This document shows positions 50,900 to 59,467 of a DNA stretch of 64,000 nucleotides, piece by piece (the stretch's first letter is position 1; the number at the start of each line of letters is the position of its first letter). The position numbers and the translations under genes were made by a program. The DNA lies in the NCBI RefSeq assembly GCF_014842915.1, contig NZ_JACYXI010000006.1, positions 62,001-126,000 of the forward strand, in the 5' to 3' direction. Below the pieces are notes generated by a model. That model was not told the origin of the DNA and searched no databases. It worked only from the letters and a program-made list of their open reading frames with translations. The DNA comes from Roseibium litorale (GTDB lineage: Bacteria > Pseudomonadota > Alphaproteobacteria > Rhizobiales > Stappiaceae).

Positions 50900-51988
50900 A
50901 TGGGCCGCATCACACTTGAAAAGCTGACCAAGTCCTATGGCTCGGTCGAAATCCTGCACGGCATCGACCTGGACATCCAGGACGGGGAGTTCGTGGTCTT
51001 CGTTGGCCCGTCCGGCTGCGGAAAGTCGACACTTCTGCGCCAGATCGCCGGTCTCGACAAGCCCACCAGCGGCGAGTTGAAGATCAACGGCAAGCTGGTG
51101 AACGACGTGCCCGCCGCCGACCGCGGCCTGGCCATGGTGTTCCAGTCCTATGCGCTCTATCCGCATATGAGCGTGCGCCAGAACCTGGCCTTCGGTCTGG
51201 AAAATGCCCGCATGCCAAAGGCGGAGATCGACAGCCGGATCGCCGAGGCGGCCCGCATGCTGGAAATCGGCGACTATCTGGACCGGCGCCCGGGCCAGTT
51301 GTCCGGCGGCCAGCGCCAGCGTGTTGCCATTGGCCGTGCGATCGTGCGCAATCCCACCGCCTTCCTCCTCGACGAGCCCCTGTCCAACCTGGACGCGGAG
51401 CTGCGCATCTCCATGCGCGCAGAGCTGTCCGCCCTGCACCAGCGCCTCAAGACCACGATGATCTATGTCACCCATGACCAGATCGAGGCGATGACGTTGG
51501 CGAACCGGATCGTCGTCCTGCGCAAGGGCAATATCGAGCAGGTAGGCACACCGCTGGAGCTCTATAACAGGCCCGCGAACCGCTTCGTCGCAGGCTTCAT
51601 CGGTGCGCCGAGCATGAATTTCCTGCCCGGCAGCATCCTCGCGGTCAATCTGGTGGACACGGTGGTGACCGTGCTCGGCGAGGAAACCCTCGCTGTTCCC
51701 CGGCCGGCAGAAACCGCAGAGGCCGGCGAGAAGATCACGGTGGGCGTCAGGCCGCAGCATATCCGGCTGGCAGGTCCAGGTGAGGACTGCATCGGGGCAA
51801 AGGTAACGCTGGTCGAAGCGCTCGGTGCTGAAACCGTGGTGCATGCCCGCGTCTCCACAGGCGAACTTCTGCTTGCGGTTCTCGCAGGCCAGCATGCGTT
51901 GTCAGCCGGTGAGGACATCCGGCTGACCTTCGATGCAAAGGACCTGCATCTTTTCGGCGGTGACGGACTGCGCATCGCCGGCACATGA
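50900..51988 (+). CDS. Sugar ABC transporter ATP-binding protein (UgpC/MalK type)
   Basis: A 362-residue ATPase: Walker A VGPSGCGKSTLLRQIAG, signature LSGGQRQRVAIGRAI, Walker B AFLLDEPLSNLDAELR and switch His in VTHDQIEAM. The C-terminal TOBE/regulatory domain (about 240-362) includes TVGVRPQHIRLAG, typical of the CUT1 family. GGGAG precedes the ATG. It is the last gene of the carbohydrate operon. No extracellular lyase is encoded here, so the depolymerising enzyme must lie elsewhere. Confidence 0.94.
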   Translation: MGRITLEKLTKSYGSVEILHGIDLDIQDGEFVVFVGPSGCGKSTLLRQIAGLDKPTSGELKINGKLVNDVPAADRGLAMVFQSYALYPHMSVRQNLAFGLENARMPKAEIDSRIAEAARMLEIGDYLDRRPGQLSGGQRQRVAIGRAIVRNPTAFLLDEPLSNLDAELRISMRAELSALHQRLKTTMIYVTHDQIEAMTLANRIVVLRKGNIEQVGTPLELYNRPANRFVAGFIGAPSMNFLPGSILAVNLVDTVVTVLGEETLAVPRPAETAEAGEKITVGVRPQHIRLAGPGEDCIGAKVTLVEALGAETVVHARVSTGELLLAVLAGQHALSAGEDIRLTFDAKDLHLFGGDGLRIAGT

Positions 51989-52073
51989 CCGGCAATGGTT
52001 ATCAAGAGGAGAAATGGCGGCCGGTCCGCTGGAATTGCCATTTCTCAAATCAGGTGACCTCGGAAAAGCCCTG

Positions 52074-52802
52074 TCAGCCAGTCCGGCCCAGCGCCGCACT
52101 GAGGGATGTGTCGCTGCGCGGCTTCTCGCGAAGGTCGAGGCCGGAGTGCAAGTCGATGATATGGCTCTTCTGAATGCTTTCGGCCATCGCCGCATCCCTT
52201 AGCTCGAAAGCTTTCATCAGCGCGTGATGGGAGTGGCTTTCGCAGGCCGTGTCCGCCCGTTTCCAGTAGAGCGCGATGATCAGGGACGAGCGCGAGATCA
52301 GCGAGCGGACCATGCTGGTGAAGACCCGGTGATCTGCGATTTCCGCAATGGCCGTGTGAAACCCGCCGGAATGGAACAGCGCCCGGCCCATATCTTCCTT
52401 GTGCAGAGCCACGTGCTCCGCTTCCAGATGCGCCTTGAGCCCGGCAAGCTGCTTATCAGTCATGGCCAATGCCGCCAGCCGGGCGACAGCCGGTTCAATC
52501 AGCGCCCGCGCCTGAAACACCTCATGCGCCTCCCGGATGGTCGGCTCGGACACGAAGGCCCCGCGATTTTTCTTGATCGTTACGAGGTTCGAATGTGCCA
52601 GGGCCTGAAGCGCGGCTCGAACCACCGTCCGGCTGACGCCGTAAATCTCGCCAACCTCATCCTCCGACAGCTTCACCCCAGGCGCGAGCTTGTGCTCCAG
52701 AAGAGCCGTCTGAATGTTCAGGCAGATGTCGAGCGCCCGGCCCGGCGGCAGGGCGAACACGGCATGGAGGTTATTGCTCGATTCGGGATCGGCTGTGGTC
52801 AC
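52074..52802 (-). CDS. GntR/FCD family transcriptional regulator
   Basis: A FadR-subfamily regulator: winged helix ALDICLNIQTALLEHKLAPG and GEIYGVSRTVVRAALQALAH, then an FCD ligand-binding domain with His-rich GGFHTAIAEIADHRVF and SHHALMKAFELRDA. I use the GTG at 52802 (242 residues, normal for the family). The frame is open to a TTG at 52928, but that would place a GTATAC operator-like dyad inside the gene. It is divergent from the Pot-type transporter operon and probably controls it in response to an organic acid, amino acid or related ligand. Confidence 0.88.
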   Translation of the reverse strand: MTTADPESSNNLHAVFALPPGRALDICLNIQTALLEHKLAPGVKLSEDEVGEIYGVSRTVVRAALQALAHSNLVTIKKNRGAFVSEPTIREAHEVFQARALIEPAVARLAALAMTDKQLAGLKAHLEAEHVALHKEDMGRALFHSGGFHTAIAEIADHRVFTSMVRSLISRSSLIIALYWKRADTACESHSHHALMKAFELRDAAMAESIQKSHIIDLHSGLDLREKPRSDTSLSAALGRTG

Positions 52803-52887
52803 TGGCTTTGTCGTTTTCTGGTGGCGCGCCGGACTGCGGCGGGAGAGTTTCAAGGTACGCCCGACCCTTCCGCTTTGCAATTCAAGA

Positions 52888-52897
52888 TCGTATACAA
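52888..52897. promoter_or_regulatory. Candidate FadR/GntR operator
   Basis: TCGTATACAA fits the FadR-subfamily half-site rule T-N-G-T...A-C-N-A as a dyad with a two-base centre. It lies between the regulator gene and the transporter operon, about 170 bases before the ATPase start. Confidence 0.45.
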
Positions 52898-53069
52898 TCT
52901 TTGAGCAAAACGTATCCTTATCGATCAATTATTGTGCACTTTAGCCATCTGGAAATTTGGCAAAGCGGGCATAAATCCGAAAATACCAATGAAATCAGAC
53001 CGTTTCCTTCTTGGCACAGCGCTTGCGTCATCTGCCGCAACGATGGGTATCTGAAGGAGACGACCAGCC

Positions 53070-54062
53070 ATGGCGCGATCCCTGGAGCTGGAACTGGCGG
53101 CCACCACCAAGAAGTATGGGGACACCATCGCGGTAAACGCGATCAACCACCGCTTTGCCGCGGGGTCCTATTCCTGCCTGCTCGGTCCTTCGGGCTGCGG
53201 AAAATCCTCGACCTTGAGAATGATTGCCGGTCACGAAACCGTTTCGGCCGGCGACATCGTTCTGGGCGGCACCAACATCACCGACCTGCCCCCCGCCCGG
53301 CGCGGCACCGCGATGATGTTCCAGAGCTACGCCCTCTTCCCCCACCTCTCCGTCACCGACAATGTCGCCTTCTCCCAGAAGATGAAGGGCGTAGACAAGG
53401 CCGTCCGCCAGAAGAAGGCGCTTGAGCTGCTCGATCTGGTGGACATGAGCGCCTATGCCGCCCGCATGCCCTCGCAGCTGTCTGGCGGTCAACAGCAGCG
53501 CGTCGCCCTGGCCCGCGCCCTGATCACCGAACCTTCCGTTCTGCTGCTCGACGAGCCGCTCTCAGCGCTCGATCCGTTCCTGCGTATCAAGATGCGGCTG
53601 GAGCTGAAGCGCCTGCAGCGGGAACTCGGCATTTCCTTCATTCACGTCACCCACAGCCAGGATGAAGCCCTGGCGCTGGCCGACGACATCATCGTCATGA
53701 ACAACGGCCGCATCGAGCAAGCCGGCATGCCGCGCGACATTTTCAATGCGCCGGCAACCGAGTTCGTGGCGAAGTTCATCGGCGGCCACAACGTCCTGGA
53801 ACAGGCAGGCAAGCGTGTCGCGCTCAGGGCTGACCGGCTGCTCGTCAGCAAGGCGCAGGACAGCGCCAGCAGCCTTCTCGGCGCAACGGTCCGGGACGTC
53901 GAGTATCTCGGCTCGACCGTGAAGCTGGCGCTTGACGCAGGCGCAACGGGCGATCTGACGGCCTCTCTTTCCGATGAGGTCTTCTTTCAGGACCCGATCG
54001 ATATCGGCACCGCCGTCTTCCTGACCTGGAAGCCGGAAGATGCCCACACGCTCGCGGCCTGA
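53070..54062 (+). CDS. ABC transporter ATP-binding protein (PotA-like)
   Basis: A 330-residue ATPase of the polyamine/opine/iron family: LLGPSGCGKSSTLRMIAGHE (Walker A), QLSGGQQQRVALARALIT, VLLLDEPLSALDPFL (Walker B), HVTHSQDEALALADD. The C-terminal TOBE part is present but diverged. AAGGAGACG precedes the ATG. It heads an operon with a Tat-exported binding protein and two permeases. The substrate is unlikely to be a simple polyamine given the racemase gene at the end of the operon. Confidence 0.93.
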   Translation: MARSLELELAATTKKYGDTIAVNAINHRFAAGSYSCLLGPSGCGKSSTLRMIAGHETVSAGDIVLGGTNITDLPPARRGTAMMFQSYALFPHLSVTDNVAFSQKMKGVDKAVRQKKALELLDLVDMSAYAARMPSQLSGGQQQRVALARALITEPSVLLLDEPLSALDPFLRIKMRLELKRLQRELGISFIHVTHSQDEALALADDIIVMNNGRIEQAGMPRDIFNAPATEFVAKFIGGHNVLEQAGKRVALRADRLLVSKAQDSASSLLGATVRDVEYLGSTVKLALDAGATGDLTASLSDEVFFQDPIDIGTAVFLTWKPEDAHTLAA

Positions 54063-54126
54063 GGGCCGCCATGCAAGGCCGGATCCAGCGGCCAGATAAA
54101 ACTCCAAAGGGGAACAGGAGCAGTAA

Positions 54127-55419
54127 ATGACAGAGACAGTTGACAAGAAGGGCGTGAGCCGCCGCAGCCTCCTCAAGGGCGGAGCGGCCCTCACCGGTGC
54201 CGCTCTCGGTTCCGGCGCCATCACCGGCTTTCCGACCATCTGGGCACAGAACATCAAGAACGTGACCCTGCGCCAGTTCGGCACGGGCGTGTCCAACCTC
54301 AACGAAGTTGGCCAGAAGGTGAAGGAAGACCTCGGCTTCAACCTGGAAATGACCGCACTCGACAGTGACGCCGTCACCCAGCGCGCCGCAACCCAGCCGG
54401 ACAGCTTCGACATTGCCGACATCGAGTACTGGATCTGCAAGAAGGTCTGGCCGACCGGCAACCTGCAGGCCATGGATACGTCCAAGATCAAGAATTACGA
54501 CAAGATCGTCGGCATCTTCAAAAGCGGCAAGCTGACGCCAGAATCCGTCATTGCCCAGGGCACCGCTCCGCACACGGTCGGCTTTGTCGACGGTCCGGAC
54601 GGCAAGGCCTTTGCCAAGGAACAGACCGGCTGGATGACCCTCATCCCGACCATCTACAATGCCGACACGCTCGGCATCCGCCCGGACCTGATCGGCCGTC
54701 CGATCGAGAGCTGGACCGAGTTGCTCAACCCGGAATTCAAGGGCAAGGCCTCGATCCTCGACATTTCCTCCATCGGCATCATGGATGCGGCCATGGTTTG
54801 CGAAGCCATGGGCGAAATCAAGTATGGCGACAAGGGCAACATGACCCGCGAAGAGATCGACAAGACCATGGCGATCTTCACGGAAGCCAAGAAGAACGGC
54901 CAGTTCCGCGCCTTCTGGAAGACCTTCGACGAGAGCGTCAACCTGATGGCCTCCGGCGAAGTCGTGATCCAGTCCATGTGGTCTCCGGCAATCACCGCCG
55001 TGAAGTCCCGCGGCATCGACTGCGTCTACCAGCCGCTGAAGGAAGGCTACCGCTCCTGGGGCGGCGGCATCGGCCTGTCAAAGAGCCTGAGCGGCCTGGA
55101 GCTGGATGCAGCCTATGAATACATCAACTGGTATCTCGACGGCTGGGTCGGTGGCTTCCTGATGCGTCAGGGCTACTACTCCGCAGTTCCGGAAACCTCC
55201 AAGCTGCACATGAGCGAAAACGAGTGGGGCTACTGGTTCGAAGGCAAGGCGGCCACCGGCGACATCACCAACCCGTTCGGCGATGTGCTGGCCAAGGCCG
55301 GCGACACCCGCGACGGCGGCTCCTTCTACGAGCGCATGGGCGCTGTTGCCTGCTGGAACTCCGTCATGGACGAGAACCAGTACATGGTCCGCAAGTGGAA
55401 CGAGTTCATCGCAGCCTGA
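54127..55419 (+). CDS. ABC transporter substrate-binding protein (PotD-like), Tat-exported
   Basis: A 430-residue binding protein (COG0687). It has a twin-arginine signal: VSRRSLLKGGAALTGAALG then SGAITGFPTIWAQ, implying folded export. The mature part begins NIKNVTLRQFGTGVSNLNEV and contains MASGEVVIQSMWSPAITAVK. The ligand is unknown; PotD relatives bind polyamines, but many clades in alphaproteobacteria bind other amines, opines or amino-acid derivatives. Typical acidic polyamine-site residues cannot be confirmed by eye. A 10 bp hairpin at 55438 follows. Confidence 0.92.
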   Translation: MTETVDKKGVSRRSLLKGGAALTGAALGSGAITGFPTIWAQNIKNVTLRQFGTGVSNLNEVGQKVKEDLGFNLEMTALDSDAVTQRAATQPDSFDIADIEYWICKKVWPTGNLQAMDTSKIKNYDKIVGIFKSGKLTPESVIAQGTAPHTVGFVDGPDGKAFAKEQTGWMTLIPTIYNADTLGIRPDLIGRPIESWTELLNPEFKGKASILDISSIGIMDAAMVCEAMGEIKYGDKGNMTREEIDKTMAIFTEAKKNGQFRAFWKTFDESVNLMASGEVVIQSMWSPAITAVKSRGIDCVYQPLKEGYRSWGGGIGLSKSLSGLELDAAYEYINWYLDGWVGGFLMRQGYYSAVPETSKLHMSENEWGYWFEGKAATGDITNPFGDVLAKAGDTRDGGSFYERMGAVACWNSVMDENQYMVRKWNEFIAA

Positions 55420-55437
55420 GGCTGACCTGACCAACTG

Positions 55438-55463
55438 CGTCCGGGGCTTCAACGCCCCGGACG
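55438..55463 (+). promoter_or_regulatory. Intercistronic hairpin after the Pot-type binding protein gene
   Basis: CGTCCGGGGC-ttcaac-GCCCCGGACG: a perfect 10 bp stem between the binding-protein and permease genes, without a T-run. It occupies the same operon position as the hairpin at 48770. Confidence 0.75.
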
Positions 55464-55493
55464 ATCTCCAGGACACAACCGGACCCTGACTTC

Positions 55494-56423
55494 ATGACGG
55501 ATCAGACGCCCTCCCTGCCACAAGCGGCCCCGGCCCGCCCCGCACGCACTGGACGCGGCTTCAGCCTCAGCCGTTTGCCTGACGCAGTTACCGGCTGGCT
55601 TTTGTCTTTGCCGCTGGTGCTCGTGCTGGCGTTCTTTCTGGTGCTGCCGATTGCCATGATCGTCGTGGTTAGTTTCTGGGGCGCGACGGAATTCTCGATC
55701 TATCCGGCATTCCAGTTCGACAATTACGAATTCCTGCTGACCTCACCGGTCACCTATCAGGTCTTCTTCAACACCATCAAATATGCGGTGATCACCTGGG
55801 CCATCACTCTGGTTCTCGGCTTCACCATCGCTCATTTCCTGGCCTTCCATGTCCGCACCCAGACCTGGCAGATCGTGCTGTTCCTGCTGTGCACGATCCC
55901 GTTCTGGACCTCGAACATTATCCGGATGATCTCCTGGATCCCGTTTCTGGGCCGTAACGGCATCGCCAACTCGGCGCTGATCTCCATGGGCGTCATCGAC
56001 GAGCCGCTGGAATGGCTGCTGTTCTCCGATTTTTCGGTGATCCTCGCCTTCGTCCATCTCTACACGCTGTTCATGGTGGTCCCGATCTTCAACACCATGA
56101 TGCGCATCGACAAATCCCTGATCGAGGCTGCCTATGACAATGGCGCCACCGGCTTCCAGACCCTGACCAACGTGATCATTCCCCTGACCAAACCCGGCAT
56201 CATGATCGGCTCGATCTTCGTCGTGACGCTGGTCATGGGCGACTTCATCACCGTGCGCTTCATGTCCGGCAGCCAGAAGGCCAACGTCGGACGGCTGATC
56301 TCCAACGACGTGGCCCTGCTGCAATATCCGTCGGCCGCTGCCACTGCTGTCATCCTCCTGATCACGGTGCTGCTGGTGATTTCCATCCTCTTGCGGTTCG
56401 TCGACATCCGGAAGGAGCTTTGA
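55494..56423 (+). CDS. ABC transporter permease (PotB-like)
   Basis: A 309-residue inner-membrane permease with six helices, starting MTDQTPSLPQAAPARPARTG; the first about 35 residues are cytoplasmic and Pro/Arg-rich. The ATPase-contact loop is LIEAAYDNGATGFQTLTNVI with IPLTKPGI following. Typical PotB length. The ribosome site is weak. The stop overlaps an alternative TTG of the next permease, and the two must assemble as a heterodimer. Confidence 0.92.
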   Translation: MTDQTPSLPQAAPARPARTGRGFSLSRLPDAVTGWLLSLPLVLVLAFFLVLPIAMIVVVSFWGATEFSIYPAFQFDNYEFLLTSPVTYQVFFNTIKYAVITWAITLVLGFTIAHFLAFHVRTQTWQIVLFLLCTIPFWTSNIIRMISWIPFLGRNGIANSALISMGVIDEPLEWLLFSDFSVILAFVHLYTLFMVVPIFNTMMRIDKSLIEAAYDNGATGFQTLTNVIIPLTKPGIMIGSIFVVTLVMGDFITVRFMSGSQKANVGRLISNDVALLQYPSAAATAVILLITVLLVISILLRFVDIRKEL

Positions 56424-56425
56424 TC

Positions 56426-57265
56426 ATGGACAAGCGCAGCCGGTCCTTCTACGTCCTCGCCTGTTTCTTCGCCCTGTTCCTGGTGTTTCTCTATGGACCG
56501 ACGATCACCATCGCGATCCTGAGCTTCCAGGGCCCGCAAGGCGGCCTGACCTTCCCCATGCGCGGCGTCTCGCTGCACTGGTTCCAAGATCTCTTCGAAC
56601 AACAGGCCGTCGGCGACATCTGGGGCAGCTTCAGCCGCTCGCTCCTTCTCGGCCTTATGGTCATGGCGACGACTGTCGTGGTCTCCGTCATGGGCGGCCT
56701 TGCCTTCCGCAAGCGCTTCCCCGGCTCCGGCGTGATCTTCTATCTGATCGTCACCTCGCTGGTGATCCCGTCGATCCTGATTTCGCTCGGCGTCGGGCTG
56801 ATCTTCTCCCAGTCCGGCCTGCCGGTGCATTGGGCGACGTCCGGCTTCGGCTCCCAGCTCACCTGGACGCTGCCTTTCGGCCTGCTGATCATGTTCGCCG
56901 TCTTCAACCGCTTCGACAAATCCTACGAGGAAGCCGCCCGCGATCAGGGCGCAACCGCCTGGCAGACGATCCGGCACGTGATCCTGCCGATCATTGCGCC
57001 GATGCTGCTCGGCGTGGCGCTTTTCGGCTTCACCCTCTCCTATGACGAATTCGCGCGGACCCTGCTCACCGCAGGCAGCTACAACACACTGCCGCTCGAA
57101 ATCTACGGCATGACCACCAATGTCACGACACCGGTGATCTTCGCCCTCGGCACGCTGACGACCGGGTTTTCCTTCCTGATCATAGGTCTGTTCCTCGCCG
57201 TGGTCGTGACCCTCAACCGGCGCCGTTCGCGGCTCGGTTCCGATGCCGGACAGGGGCTGGTTTGA
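56426..57265 (+). CDS. ABC transporter permease (PotC-like)
   Basis: A 279-residue permease partner: MDKRSRSFYVLACFFALFLV, six helices, contact loop YEEAARDQGATAWQTIRHVI then LPIIAPM. The ATG at 56426 has GGAG nine bases upstream and is preferred to the TTG at 56420. Fourteen bases separate it from the racemase-like gene, so the enzyme belongs to the same operon. Confidence 0.92.
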   Translation: MDKRSRSFYVLACFFALFLVFLYGPTITIAILSFQGPQGGLTFPMRGVSLHWFQDLFEQQAVGDIWGSFSRSLLLGLMVMATTVVVSVMGGLAFRKRFPGSGVIFYLIVTSLVIPSILISLGVGLIFSQSGLPVHWATSGFGSQLTWTLPFGLLIMFAVFNRFDKSYEEAARDQGATAWQTIRHVILPIIAPMLLGVALFGFTLSYDEFARTLLTAGSYNTLPLEIYGMTTNVTTPVIFALGTLTTGFSFLIIGLFLAVVVTLNRRRSRLGSDAGQGLV

Positions 57266-57279
57266 GTCCCGGACACCCC

Positions 57280-57948
57280 ATGCAAAACACCCATATCCTT
57301 TTCATCAATCCCAACAGCACGGCCTCCATGACCGTAAAAGTAGGGGAGGCAGCCCGTGCCGTTGCAAGCCCTGGCACAAGAATCACGGCCATCAACCCGT
57401 CGACGGGCCCCGCCGCCATTCAGGGGCCGGAGGACGGGGAAGCCGCCCTTCCGGGCCTCTTCGCGCTGTTCGATGCGTCGCTCGATGCTGATCCGAGCAT
57501 CACGGCAGTGGTGATCGCCTGCTTTGATGACACCGGACTTTGGGAGCTCAGGGCCCGCAAACGCGTTCCGGTGCTGGGTATCGGCGAGGTCGCCTATCAC
57601 GTCGCCTCGATTGCCGCCGAAAAATTCTCCGTGGTGACAACGCTACCCATTTCCGTGCCGGTCTTAGAGGACAATATTGCCCGCACCGGCCTATCCGGAC
57701 GCTGCGCCAGGGTCCGTGCCGCCAATGTGCCTGTTCTGGACCTTGAGATCCCCGGCAGCGATGCACGGCTGCGGGTCGAGCGGGAAATTGAAGCGGCTCT
57801 TGCGGCAGATCAGATCGGCGCCATCGCCCTTGGCTGCGCCGGCATGGCGGACCTGGCCTCCGGCCTTTCGGCCAAATTCCAGATCCCGGTGATCGATGGC
57901 GTCGCCTCCTCGGTGAAACTGGCGGAAGCGGTGGCACGGCGCGCCTGA
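57280..57948 (+). CDS. Asp/Glu/hydantoin racemase family protein
   Basis: A 222-residue cofactor-independent racemase-fold protein. It begins MQNTHILFINPNSTASMTVK and carries the two expected active-site cysteines in VIACFDDTGLWELR and ALGCAGMADLA, as in hydantoin, allantoin and Asp/Glu racemases. The NPNST motif favours the hydantoin/allantoin racemase branch. Being last in a Pot-type ABC operon, it points to uptake of a chiral hydantoin, ureide or amino-acid derivative whose enantiomer must be inverted before catabolism. No hydantoinase is encoded nearby. Confidence 0.88.
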   Translation: MQNTHILFINPNSTASMTVKVGEAARAVASPGTRITAINPSTGPAAIQGPEDGEAALPGLFALFDASLDADPSITAVVIACFDDTGLWELRARKRVPVLGIGEVAYHVASIAAEKFSVVTTLPISVPVLEDNIARTGLSGRCARVRAANVPVLDLEIPGSDARLRVEREIEAALAADQIGAIALGCAGMADLASGLSAKFQIPVIDGVASSVKLAEAVARRA

Positions 57949-58020
57949 TTGGCTTAGTCTGACAGGCAGAGCATGACCGCCTGCAACCGGCCGATGCCAT
58001 TTCCAGGGGGAGAGATCGCA

Positions 58021-58353
58021 TTGAAACATGTATTTTCGCCTGCCCTTTTTCTCGGCCTTGCCGCAGGGATGATTGCCGCTCCCTTGTCCGGCACAGCCGC
58101 CGCCGCTGACGCCCAATCGGGCAAGGCCTTGTCCCTGACATGGTGCTCCGCCTGCCATCTGGTCTCCAACGATCAGGCTCAGGCGAGCGATGCCCAGGCC
58201 CCCAGCTTCTACAAAATCGCTCAGGCGCCCGGCCTGACAGAGGACCAGCTGATCGCCTTTCTGGCCGATCCACATCCGAAAATGCCCGGAATGCCGCTCA
58301 GCAATACGGAAATCGGCGACATCACGCGCTACATCTCCACTCTCAAGCCATAG
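58021..58353 (+). CDS. Small monohaem cytochrome c
   Basis: A 110-residue exported protein with signal peptide (MKHVFSPALFLGLAAGMIAA followed by PLSGTAAAA) and a single haem site WCSACH. MPGMPLSNTEIGDITRYIST provides the distal Met and the final helix. It starts at a TTG with GGGGGAGAGA upstream. It is a class I c-type cytochrome in the periplasm, likely an electron carrier. It follows the racemase gene by 72 bases and may or may not share its transcript. It could equally serve a dehydrogenase elsewhere, including a PQQ enzyme, but there is no direct evidence. Confidence 0.88.
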   Translation: MKHVFSPALFLGLAAGMIAAPLSGTAAAADAQSGKALSLTWCSACHLVSNDQAQASDAQAPSFYKIAQAPGLTEDQLIAFLADPHPKMPGMPLSNTEIGDITRYISTLKP

Positions 58354-58380
58354 AGTGCGGAACCCTGAGCACCCCTCCGG

Positions 58381-59352
58381 TCAAAGATCGAACTCGGCGC
58401 AAACCGCCGCATGAAACGATCCGTCCGCCGCAGCCGTTCCCGATTGAATGACTTCGTCCGGAAGATCCCGGTTGAACACCTGAATGGTCCGGAAGCGCTG
58501 TCTCAGCGCCTGACTTGCAAGAATATGGTCCAGAGCCTGTCCGCGCCCATTGTGCAGCACTGTCTGGCGCTCAGCAGGCGGCAGCATGGCGTCCAGCTGG
58601 ACAAGTTGCCGCCCGGCGAGAGCCGGATTGCCCGTGTCTTCCGTCTCCGCTCTCAAAAGCCGCAGAGCACTTGCGTCACCGGTGGCGTTGAAATCGCCTG
58701 AAACGGCGATCAGTACATCCGGATCCTGATCCAGCAGGGCATCCACCGCCAGTCGCAAGTCCAGCGCCTGGGCGGTCCGTTTCATCGAGGCAATGAAATA
58801 GCCTTCGGCCCAGGCCTCTGAAGTTTTCCAGCTCCCTGCACTCAATTTCGCGCCGGGCAAAGGCACGGCGATGGGCGCGCGCAAATGCACTGTGAAGACA
58901 TGAAGCGGCCTCGCTCCCCCAACATCAAGGCGCACCTTGAGGATTGGCCGGTCGAACAGCACTGGCTCCGGCACGTCTCCCCCTTCAGCGCCCGCCGCCG
59001 GTTGCCAGAGCGGGGGAGAAACCCGCGCATGATGCAGGCACTGCACTTCCATGACCGGATACCGGGACAAGACCAGAAGATTGTGCCGGTCCCCCGGCGC
59101 CCTTTGCCCCGGCTTTGAGCAGAAGGCCCGGTGATACCCGCCATAGGGCGTTCCCTCCAGCAAGTGTTCCAAAGCCGCGAAGGTCCGGATAGTTTCGCGT
59201 GGCGGCTTTTGCCCGTTCACCTCCTGCAGGCAGAGCACATCCGCCCTCAGTTCGTTCAACCTCGGCCGCAGAGCCGCAAGCCGGGGCGCGAGCCGTTCCG
59301 GCTGAAACCGGTCATCTCCAAAGGACTCCAGATTAAAAGTCGCAAGACGCAT
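58381..59352 (-). CDS. Endonuclease/exonuclease/phosphatase family protein
   Basis: A 323-residue EEP-fold hydrolase without signal peptide. Catalytic motifs: RLATFNLESFGDD, VLCLQEVNGQ (metal Glu), VFTVHLRAPI, AVSGDFNATGD (Asp-Asn) and QALDHILAS (final Asp-His). The family includes DNases, phosphodiesterases and sphingomyelinases; the substrate is not predictable. It is convergent with the cytochrome c gene and divergent from the YchJ gene. Confidence 0.9.
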   Translation of the reverse strand: MRLATFNLESFGDDRFQPERLAPRLAALRPRLNELRADVLCLQEVNGQKPPRETIRTFAALEHLLEGTPYGGYHRAFCSKPGQRAPGDRHNLLVLSRYPVMEVQCLHHARVSPPLWQPAAGAEGGDVPEPVLFDRPILKVRLDVGGARPLHVFTVHLRAPIAVPLPGAKLSAGSWKTSEAWAEGYFIASMKRTAQALDLRLAVDALLDQDPDVLIAVSGDFNATGDASALRLLRAETEDTGNPALAGRQLVQLDAMLPPAERQTVLHNGRGQALDHILASQALRQRFRTIQVFNRDLPDEVIQSGTAAADGSFHAAVCAEFDL

Positions 59353-59467
59353 GACCGGCTATCCACCTCCACAGAACCTTGCCCGAACGCCTGAAGGCAA
59401 GCATAGCCCCGGCGGCAACCCGGTGATAGGAAAAGCGGTGTTGAACCTGAACACGAAGACACCGCGA

